A stretch of 5,404 bases of DNA. Origin: Chlamydiota bacterium. GTDB taxonomy: Bacteria; Chlamydiota; Chlamydiia; Chlamydiales; Rhabdochlamydiaceae. The notes beneath the pieces are model-generated. The model was given only the letters and a program-made list of their open reading frames with translations. It was not told the DNA's origin and did no database searches. The position numbers were made by a program, and so were the translations under genes. Location: the NCBI GenBank assembly GCA_027348355.1, contig DAIEPN010000070.1:1-5404 (forward strand), written 5' to 3'. This document shows positions 1 through 4,590 of the stretch, one piece after another (the stretch's first letter is position 1; every line of letters begins with the position of its first letter).

Positions 1-46
1 GCTCGACCATCTTGCGCTTTTCTTGAGATAGGGTATCAAGCATCAT
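1..46 (-). CDS. 5' end of an unidentified gene, overlapping the HAD hydrolase gene
   Basis: Reading leftward on the minus strand, an ATG at 46-44 (a second one directly follows at 43-41) opens a frame without stops to base 1. The visible peptide is MMLDTLSQEKRKMVE. It starts inside the last codons of the HAD gene and overlaps it by 11 nt in another frame, a usual arrangement for translationally coupled genes. A purine-rich AAAAGG lies about 12 nt before the first ATG and could serve as a ribosome binding site, a little far away. Only 15 residues can be seen, so the product cannot be named. That the frame is a real gene is inferred from its position and the open frame; chance is not excluded. 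Confidence 0.45.
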   Translation of the reverse strand, partial: MMLDTLSQEKRKMVE

Positions 47-881
47 ATTTTTCTATCGCCTTTTCTAGTCCTTGAATCAGTCCATACTGCGCTGCCGTTG
101 GGGCTATGATATCAGCGAGTGAGAGCACCTTCTTTGGTGCATTTTCCATTACAATTTTTACATCAGCTTCTACAAGCATAGGAATATCATTCATATCGTC
201 CCCTGCTGCAATGACTGGCAGATTGAGATGTTCACTGCGGCATACAACACGCACAACATTTCCCTTCGTAGCTTCTTTATTTGTAATCAATGTTAGAAAG
301 ACTTCCTTTTTCATCGGATCGCGAATTACAGATGTTTTAATATCTGGGTATTTTGTTAAATATTCAGAGACTTTGTACATATCCTCTTCCGTTCCAAAAC
401 ATTTGATCAAAGGAAAACCTTTCAGCTCTTCTAAAGGGAAGCTTTTTACAGCCGCCCAAGGATCAGTCGCGAGCGTCTTTAACACTTCGAAATATTCTAA
501 AAGATCTTTTGAAAACCGATCTGGCCGATAATAGCAAGAGTCTCCCCTCTCATATCCTGTATAGACTAAATAATCTTCCTTTTGACCTTTGCAGGCTTCA
601 TCAACAATTGCTAAAACATCAGAAGAGAGATAGTTTCGAAAGATTCTTTTCTTTGTTGGCATCTTGAGAATGTCTGCGCCATTTTGCACCCCGAGGATGT
701 AAGGGAAAGAAAGAGTTTTTAAAGGTTTAATAGCGAAAGAGTACGTTCTTCCTGTAATGAAAACGATATCCCATCCCTTATCTACAAGTGAATGTAAATA
801 CTCATCTACAGGTTTAGGAACCTCATATACATTATCTGTCACAGTTCCGTCGATATCTAAGGCAATCCACCCTTTTTTCAT
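36..881 (-). CDS. Cof-type HAD-superfamily (subclass IIB) hydrolase, probable sugar or small-molecule phosphatase
   Basis: This 281-residue cytoplasmic protein belongs to the haloacid dehalogenase superfamily, which hydrolyses phosphoesters through an aspartyl-phosphate intermediate with Mg2+. All four HAD motifs are visible. Motif I is DIDGT at 9-13 (nucleophile Asp9, general acid Asp11). Motif II is ITGR at 42-45 (Thr43). The motif III lysine is probably Lys206 in ATKGN. Motif IV is GDDMND at 227-232. The long insertion between motifs II and III, with the NG pair at 67-68, is the C2-type cap of the Cof/sucrose-phosphatase-like subclass. The length is usual for that family. The C-terminal tail (AAQYGLIQGLEKAI) resembles the end of Cof proteins, where the last helix closes the domain. 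The ATG is preceded by TAGAGA about 9 nt upstream. The substrate cannot be read from the sequence; Cof enzymes commonly act on sugar phosphates, nucleotide or cofactor phosphates. It overlaps the next minus-strand gene and is divergent from the fliO-like gene. Confidence 0.9.
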   Translation of the reverse strand: MKKGWIALDIDGTVTDNVYEVPKPVDEYLHSLVDKGWDIVFITGRTYSFAIKPLKTLSFPYILGVQNGADILKMPTKKRIFRNYLSSDVLAIVDEACKGQKEDYLVYTGYERGDSCYYRPDRFSKDLLEYFEVLKTLATDPWAAVKSFPLEELKGFPLIKCFGTEEDMYKVSEYLTKYPDIKTSVIRDPMKKEVFLTLITNKEATKGNVVRVVCRSEHLNLPVIAAGDDMNDIPMLVEADVKIVMENAPKKVLSLADIIAPTAAQYGLIQGLEKAIEKYDA

Positions 882-975
882 AAAAAAATCTCTACACTGT
901 TTTTTTCCAGTACCATTTTATCGGAAAAGAGAATATTTTAAGATCTAAAATTAACCTTTAAAAAAAAGAACTCCC
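882..975. promoter_or_regulatory. AT-rich divergent intergenic region
   Basis: These 94 bp separate the leftward HAD gene from the rightward fliO-like gene and must carry promoters for both if neither is read from elsewhere. The stretch is A/T-rich, with T- and A-runs. A TAAAAT at 946-951 on the plus strand and a TAAAAT within GATAAAATGG on the minus strand (around 914-923) could be -10 boxes. I found no convincing -35 partner at 16-18 bp for either, so no specific promoter is called. The ribosome binding site of the fliO-like gene is weak (only AAAGAA before ACTCCC). Confidence 0.35.
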
Positions 976-1461
976 ATGAAAAAAAAATCATCTATTGCAC
1001 TTCTTTTTTTAACTCTTCTTTTTACTTCCTTTTTCTCTTCAAAAAACACCAAAAATCCTGAAACTCCGACAACTCAGCAAGTAGAAGAAGCTCCTCAGCA
1101 AACTACACCAGCTCCTAGTTCAGAACCAAGCACTTCTACAACTATAAGCACCCCTTCATCCGAAAGTGATAAGCTCACGGCTTCCTATGAGAGTAGTTTT
1201 GCAAAAATGATATTTTCTCTTTTAGGTCTATTTTTACTCATTATCTTGTCGATCTGGTTCTTACGTAGGATGAAAAATGCGGGCTTTAAAGGAAATTCTT
1301 ACCAAAAGTCTGTACGGATTCTAGAGAGAAAGCCGATCAGCCCAAAATCAACACTGTACGTTATTGAAGCTATGGGCAAGAAAATCCTTATTTCTGAATC
1401 ACAACATGAAGTCAGAGCGTTAACTGAACTCGATGAGACTCTACTTAACGAAGAAAAGTAA
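976..1461 (+). CDS. FliO-domain membrane protein, orphan flagellar/type III export-type assembly factor
   Basis: This 161-residue protein has the layout of FliO. Hydrophobic residues 7-20 form a signal peptide or first membrane segment. A low-complexity Pro/Thr/Ser/Gln-rich linker spans 26-65, outside the membrane. A clear transmembrane helix spans about 77-96 and is followed by positive residues (RRMK). The cytoplasmic domain at 110-153 has the family pattern: ILERKPISPKSTLYVIE, then GKKILIS, then HEVRALTELD. In flagellated bacteria FliO helps assemble the FliP/FliR core of the export gate. No other flagellar gene is in the window. Chlamydiae are known to keep a few flagellar-like export proteins (FlhA, FliF, FliI homologues) without flagella, so a role beside a type III apparatus is possible but inferred. 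The domain is short and degenerate, so I assign the fold with fair confidence and leave the symbol blank. Confidence 0.72.
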   Translation: MKKKSSIALLFLTLLFTSFFSSKNTKNPETPTTQQVEEAPQQTTPAPSSEPSTSTTISTPSSESDKLTASYESSFAKMIFSLLGLFLLIILSIWFLRRMKNAGFKGNSYQKSVRILERKPISPKSTLYVIEAMGKKILISESQHEVRALTELDETLLNEEK

Positions 1462-1477
1462 AAAATATTATAAACTA

Positions 1478-1506
1478 TTGCCAAACACGAGTTTTTATGA
1501 CACAAT
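1478..1506 (+). promoter_or_regulatory. Candidate sigma70-type promoter of the fic gene
   Basis: TTGCCA (1478-1483, 5 of 6 to TTGACA) and CACAAT (1501-1506, 4 of 6 to TATAAT) are separated by 17 bp. The expected transcription start would lie near 1512-1514, giving a leader of about 17 nt. The left arm of the 12-bp inverted repeat covers the end of the spacer and half of the -10 box. The -10 match is mediocre, so this is a reasonable candidate rather than a secure call. Read-through from the fliO-like gene, which ends 16 nt before the -35 box, is also possible. Confidence 0.45.
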
Positions 1507-1528
1507 AAAGAAAAAGGTGTCATAAAAA
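1492..1528. promoter_or_regulatory. Perfect 12-bp inverted repeat, putative operator in front of fic
   Basis: TTTTTATGACAC (1492-1503) and its exact reverse complement GTGTCATAAAAA (1517-1528) are separated by 13 bp and end one base before the fic ATG at 1530. The centre-to-centre spacing of the arms is 25 bp. The dyad surrounds the predicted -10 box and start point, where a bound repressor would block transcription. The likely ribosome binding site AAAAAGG (1511-1517) lies in the spacer and touches the right arm. As RNA the arms could also pair and partly cover the start region. Near-identical half-sites recur after the gene (2579-2635), which favours a DNA operator over a structure meant only for RNA. 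Confidence 0.6.
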
Positions 1529-1529
1529 A

Positions 1530-2576
1530 ATGTTATTTAATCCAAAATTCACTATTTCTCTTTCTATTGCTTCAGCTCTAACAGCTATTGAGCGCACGCG
1601 TGGTTTTTTAGAAGCTGCAACTCTCTCCGACGAATGGGTAGCCAAAATGCAAACTCGAGCTCTAGTTTTGGAAGCCCACCATACTACTCATATCGAAGGA
1701 ACCCATCTCAGTCTAGATCAATCTGAAAAACTACTTTCTGGTGAGAAAATGCTGGGAGTTGACGAAGAAGATGTAAAAGAATTGCTCAACTATAGAAAAG
1801 CATTTGATTTTGTAGCTGATTATGTTTTTGCTCAGGGACCAGTTACTGAAGGACTAATTCGAGAAATTCACAAACGACTTGTTGAAGGGGTCCGTGGGAA
1901 CAGCGCTTTGCCAGGACAGTATAGAACCGTTCAAAATTTCGTGGCGAACTCTAAAACAAAAGCGATTATTTACACGCCTCCTGCGCCGTACGAAGTTCCT
2001 ATGCTTATGACCCAGTTAGTGAAATGGCTACAAAATGAAAAAAACATTCCTCCTGTTCTTGTAGCTGGAATTGCACAATTTCAATTAGTCCATATCCACC
2101 CATTTCTTGATGGCAACGGCAGAACAGCTAGGCTTTTATCTACTTTATGTCTTTATCGATCAGGTTATGATTTCAAAAAGCTTTTTACTATTAGCGAATA
2201 CTACGATAGAAATCGACAAGATTATTATAATGCAATTCAATCCGTCAGAAATAACAATATGGATATGACTTGTTGGCTTGAATATTTCTCTAAAGCGCTA
2301 GAAACTCAAATGCATGAAATTCAATTCAAAGGATATCATGCTATGAAATTGGATGTTTTAGGTCTGAAATATAAACTTTCCGAGAGACAAAAAAAATTAT
2401 TGGAAGAGCTATTCGATAAAAAAGAATCATTCGGTATTCAAGACTACGAGTCACTTTGCCCAGGTGTTAACAGACGAACGTTACAGCGAGATCTTTCAGA
2501 TCTCATTGAAAAAAAGCTAATCTCCCAGGATGGGGTTAAAAAAGCGGCCCAATATAGAATAACTCAATTTAATTAA
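1530..2576 (+). CDS. Class II Fic-domain protein (predicted AMP-transferase) with C-terminal winged helix
   Basis: This 348-residue soluble protein is predicted to transfer AMP from ATP to a hydroxyl side chain of a target protein. The full Fic motif is present, [12 protein letters not shown] at 190-201, with catalytic His190, metal-binding Asp194 and phosphate-binding Arg198 and Arg201. An inhibitory motif of the [ST]xxxE[GN] type, TTHIEG at 52-57 with Glu56, stands before the Fic core, so this is a class II enzyme held in check by its own N-terminal helix. The substrate-binding flap is [10 protein letters not shown] (147-156). The N-terminal region (about 1-90) fits the Fic N-terminal helical domain. 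Residues about 282-345 form a winged helix-turn-helix of DeoR-like type, with recognition helix [18 protein letters not shown] at 314-331. The layout matches Shewanella SoFic-like proteins in architecture and length. The ATG is preceded by AAAAAGG 12 nt upstream. No toxin/antitoxin partner gene is adjacent. Repeats on both sides suggest that it regulates itself. Its target is unknown. Confidence 0.93.
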   Translation: MLFNPKFTISLSIASALTAIERTRGFLEAATLSDEWVAKMQTRALVLEAHHTTHIEGTHLSLDQSEKLLSGEKMLGVDEEDVKELLNYRKAFDFVADYVFAQGPVTEGLIREIHKRLVEGVRGNSALPGQYRTVQNFVANSKTKAIIYTPPAPYEVPMLMTQLVKWLQNEKNIPPVLVAGIAQFQLVHIHPFLDGNGRTARLLSTLCLYRSGYDFKKLFTISEYYDRNRQDYYNAIQSVRNNNMDMTCWLEYFSKALETQMHEIQFKGYHAMKLDVLGLKYKLSERQKKLLEELFDKKESFGIQDYESLCPGVNRRTLQRDLSDLIEKKLISQDGVKKAAQYRITQFN

Positions 2577-2578
2577 TC

Positions 2579-2635
2579 TTTTACGACATTTTACGACATT
2601 TTTTACGACAATAATTGAAAAAAAGTGACGTAAAA
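2579..2635. repeat. Three direct decamers TTTTACGACA plus a degenerate inverted copy, after fic
   Basis: TTTTACGACA occurs at 2579-2588, 2589-2598 and 2601-2610, so the copies start 10 and 12 bp apart, about one helical turn each. An inverted, one-mismatch copy, TGACGTAAAA, follows at 2626-2635. The decamer differs by one base (C for T) from TTTTATGACA in the arms of the dyad before fic. Spacing on one face of the helix is typical of binding sites for a protein that binds cooperatively. The cluster begins 3 nt after the fic stop codon and lies about 113-170 bp before the lipoprotein start. The element could be a second operator or, as RNA, a weak A/U-rich hairpin. It lacks the GC-rich stem and U-tract of a standard terminator. 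Confidence 0.7.
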
Positions 2636-2712
2636 GCATTTCTATACCAGTAAAATAGAAAATTCAATAGCTCCAATAAACATTGTTTCACCATTGACGA
2701 AATCCCAGAGAA

Positions 2713-2732
2713 AAGGGAGAATATTCCCCTTT
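2713..2732. promoter_or_regulatory. Imperfect inverted repeat in front of the lipoprotein gene
   Basis: The segment AAGGGAGAATATTCCCCTTT is a near-palindrome centred on GAATATTC (2719-2726), with one A/C mismatch and one G/T pair in the flanks. It ends 16 nt before the lipoprotein ATG. A TTGACG at 2694-2699 lies 17 bp before GAGAAT (2717-2722), which would place a weak promoter across the dyad, as expected for an operator. Because the hairpin stem is short, I see it as a possible protein site rather than a terminator. A good ribosome binding site, TAAGGG, follows at 2736-2741. Confidence 0.3.
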
Positions 2733-2748
2733 ACTTAAGGGTATTCAT

Positions 2749-3237
2749 ATGAAAGCAAAACAATCCTTATTCGCTCTTACTACCATTACAATCTCTATGA
2801 TTTTAGTAGGCTGCGCAACAAAATATAAACCTATTGGTTTTTTGGGAGATGGATACTCTGAAATACGAACAAAGCCAGATTCTTTTATTGTCACTTTCAA
2901 AGGAAATAGTTCAACCCCTGCAGAAAAAGTATACCAGTACGCATTAACTAGAGCTTCGGAAATTACCCTGAATAATGGCTATAGATATTTCCATGTGACA
3001 TCTAACAAAGATCAATCTAGAAAGATGGACTATAAAAGAACATACAGCAATTCTTCTACTGAGATCGACACGGAAGGTTTTGCTGATTTGGAAGTGGATA
3101 GCTCGAGTACCGCCACATCTTATACGGAAACAGTGGTAAGACCTGCCATCTACCTTGAAGTAAAATGCTACGCGCAAATTCCCGAATCCCTAGAAGTAAT
3201 TGACGCGCAGTATTTTCTAGATAATAATCCACGTTAA
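2749..3237 (+). CDS. Small lipoprotein of the CC0125/CC1285 family
   Basis: This 162-residue protein is exported and lipid-anchored. It has a lysine-containing start, a hydrophobic stretch at 6-20 and a lipobox LVGC at 19-22, with Cys22 as the acylated residue. The mature part begins with ATKYKPIGFLGDGYSE. It continues with F(I)VTFKGNSST, YALTRASEITLNNGYRYF and a Ser/Thr/Asp/Glu-rich stretch at 95-128. It ends with a strand ATYLEVKC-like segment (133-140). The block GYSE...V.FKGN...A...AL.RA.E.TL..GY.YF matches what I recall of the CC0125/CC1285 lipoprotein family, whose function is not known to me. Cys140 is a second cysteine. The ATG has a strong ribosome binding site (AAGGG, 7 nt upstream). 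It follows fic by 172 bp and converges on yggS. It could belong to the same transcript as fic, but the repeats and dyad between them argue for separate control. Confidence 0.82.
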   Translation: MKAKQSLFALTTITISMILVGCATKYKPIGFLGDGYSEIRTKPDSFIVTFKGNSSTPAEKVYQYALTRASEITLNNGYRYFHVTSNKDQSRKMDYKRTYSNSSTEIDTEGFADLEVDSSSTATSYTETVVRPAIYLEVKCYAQIPESLEVIDAQYFLDNNPR

Positions 3238-3309
3238 CAACCACCTTCTCAAATAGAGATTTTCCTCTCTCTCCATGCTCCTATTTACGCTTATCAAGAA
3301 AAGTCCAAA

Positions 3310-3984
3310 TTACACTGTTTTAGAAAATATCAAGCTACCGATACGAAGGTGTGTAGCCCCCTCTTCGATAGCGATCTTATAATCTTGGGACATCCCCATC
3401 GATAGATACATCAAAGAGTTCTTTTCTTTAGCAAGGATATCTCTAAGCCTGCGAAGGCTTGCAAAACAGTTTCTAACTATTTTTGTATCCTGTGTTAATG
3501 GAGCTATCGTCATAAGTCCTTTGATCTCTATTCCAGCAAGGTCCTTCAATACATGAAAAGCTTGTATACAGCCCTCTTCTGTAAAACCCTGCTTGGACTC
3601 CTCTCCGGAAGTGTTTACTTGGAGTAAAATTTGCGAGGTCATCCCTAAATCACTACTTCTTGCGGCTATTTTGATAGCCAAGCTTTCTGAATCTACAGAA
3701 TGTATCAAAGAAACTTGTCCTACGATCTTGTTTACCTTGTTGGACTGCAAAGGTCCTATAAAATGCCAGTTAATGTCTGATGGAAGTTGAAGCTTCTTTT
3801 CTAAAAGAGCCTGTACTCTGCTTTCAGCAAAATCACGATATCCTAGATTATAAGCCTCTCTCATCAGATCCAAAGAGGTATTTTTGGTGACAAGGATACA
3901 TAGGATATGCCCAGATTTTCGAGTAGAGTTTTTGATAGAAGCAATTTCCTTCTTTAGATGCGAAAGCTTTTCTTGACAAGACAC
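3310..3984 (-). CDS. yggS: YggS/PLPBP family pyridoxal 5'-phosphate homeostasis protein
   Basis: This 224-residue cytoplasmic protein is a TIM-barrel PLP-binding protein of the alanine racemase N-terminal fold. The family shows no known catalytic turnover and maintains the balance of vitamin B6 vitamers and amino/keto acids. Recognisable blocks are LVTKN (31-35, PLP Schiff-base Lys34), WHFIGPLQSNKV (about 72-83), IHSVDS, LLQVNTSGEESKQGF (about 121-135), GLMTIAP, LSMGMSQDYKIAIEEGATHLRIGS and the final IF. The length is usual for the family (about 220-235). The block normally read as FGENYVQ is here FAESRVQ, lacking the common Asn. The start is GTG at 3984-3982. No ATG lies between it and the in-frame stop at 4020-4018, and the first internal Met is at residue 41, after the PLP lysine. 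The ribosome binding site is weak (GGA 6 nt upstream). The gene lies 156 nt downstream of the FloA-neighbour gene on the same strand and may share its transcript. Confidence 0.92.
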   Translation of the reverse strand: MSCQEKLSHLKKEIASIKNSTRKSGHILCILVTKNTSLDLMREAYNLGYRDFAESRVQALLEKKLQLPSDINWHFIGPLQSNKVNKIVGQVSLIHSVDSESLAIKIAARSSDLGMTSQILLQVNTSGEESKQGFTEEGCIQAFHVLKDLAGIEIKGLMTIAPLTQDTKIVRNCFASLRRLRDILAKEKNSLMYLSMGMSQDYKIAIEEGATHLRIGSLIFSKTV

Positions 3985-4033
3985 AGAAAATCCAAAATAA
4001 AATGCGATACATTCATCTTACATTCTTTCAGAA

Positions 4034-4050
4034 ATTTTTCGACGAAAAAT
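4034..4050. promoter_or_regulatory. Perfect 17-bp palindrome upstream of yggS
   Basis: ATTTTTCG-A-CGAAAAAT is a perfect dyad with 8-bp arms around one base. It lies 50-66 bp before the yggS GTG, in the gap after the 146-residue protein gene. The arms are too close for a stable RNA hairpin over their full length, which fits a protein-binding site better. The core TTTTTCGACG also resembles the TTTTACGACA half-sites near fic (two mismatches in ten), a loose similarity. No clear promoter boxes could be placed around it. Confidence 0.35.
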
Positions 4051-4110
4051 GTAATATGGACCTCTAATTCATCACTCTTTTTTTCTAATGTCGTTCGTTT
4101 ATATCTCGAT

Positions 4111-4132
4111 GGATTATCAGCCGATATTATCC
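4111..4132 (-). other. Hairpin after the gene downstream of floA
   Basis: Read on the minus strand, the transcript could fold GGAT-AA-TATC-GGCT-GATA-ATCC, which is two 4-bp stems with a two-base bulge and a GGCU loop. It begins about 9 nt after the stop codon of the 146-residue protein gene. No U-tract follows, so it is not a standard intrinsic terminator. It may protect the 3' end of the floA transcript or be chance. Confidence 0.25.
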
Positions 4133-4140
4133 TGATGAAA

Positions 4141-4581
4141 TCAATCCTGATAGGGCCTGTCCAGGATCAACTTTATTGCCATCGCATTTTTAAGCGATCC
4201 TGTAGCTTCTAGCATCTTTTTTCCTCTACAAGAGACTTTCTCTTTTCTGTATGCAGGTTCCTCTGCATACATGAACTGATCACTGACAATGGCTCTTGTT
4301 TCAAGTTCATGCGAATCCAGATTAAGCTTTCTCTGTTCTACATTTGTTTGCAAAGATCGACTTTCGATCTCAGAGCGTATGCCAAATCGGGAAGTAGGTT
4401 TTGGCTGAGGAGGAATAGGAGGAGCCCTTTTTACAACTGCAACTTCAGGCTCTTTATACACTTCATGAAAATCTTCCTCTTCTTCTTTCTCATGGGAAGG
4501 TTTCTTTTTTTTACGCAGTAGCGCTGGCAGCACAAATATTAAAAGCACAACGATAATGTTAAAAATCTGTGGCCAGTCCAT
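4141..4581 (-). CDS. Membrane-anchored charged protein encoded next to floA, function unknown
   Basis: I cannot assign this 146-residue protein to a named family. It has one N-terminal transmembrane helix (about 6-22) followed at once by RKKKK (23-27), so the rest should face the cytoplasm. An acidic stretch (EKEEEED, 31-37) and a proline-rich linker (APPIPPQPKP, 53-62) follow, then a long polar region. The final segment, SLKNAMAIKLILDRPY at 129-144, is amphipathic and looks like the conserved part. I recall a similar SL..A....EIL..P tail in small membrane proteins next to floA in PVC and related bacteria, an impression that needs a search. The ATG lies 9 nt after the floA stop, with AAGAGA overlapping the floA end as ribosome binding site, so the two are very likely co-transcribed and coupled. 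It probably works at the membrane with FloA (inference). Confidence 0.75.
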   Translation of the reverse strand: MDWPQIFNIIVVLLIFVLPALLRKKKKPSHEKEEEEDFHEVYKEPEVAVVKRAPPIPPQPKPTSRFGIRSEIESRSLQTNVEQRKLNLDSHELETRAIVSDQFMYAEEPAYRKEKVSCRGKKMLEATGSLKNAMAIKLILDRPYQD

Positions 4582-4590
4582 GAAAATCTC

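Noticed and set aside
2488..2504. Palindrome GAGATCT-TTC-AGATCTC inside the winged-helix part of fic
   Set aside because: It arises from codons for the repeated Asp-Leu pair in RDLSDLIE, so the coding sequence explains it.
1492..2610. fic as a mobile unit bounded by similar short repeats
   Set aside because: There is no transposase or integrase, the repeats are not at equivalent distances or an exact target duplication, and they are better explained as binding sites.
2578..2636. Intrinsic terminator after fic
   Set aside because: The possible stem CTTTTACG/CGTAAAAG is A/T-rich, its loop is over 40 nt when the outer copy is used, and no U-tract follows.
3238..3309. Bidirectional terminator between the converging lipoprotein gene and yggS
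   Set aside because: Only short weak complementarities (AAATAG/CTATTT and AGAG/CTCT) are present, with no stable stem plus T-run on either strand.
4129..4151. Direct repeat ATCCTGAT, two copies 15 bp apart at the end of the gene next to floA
   Set aside because: Eight bases repeated once, with one copy partly in coding sequence, is within chance.
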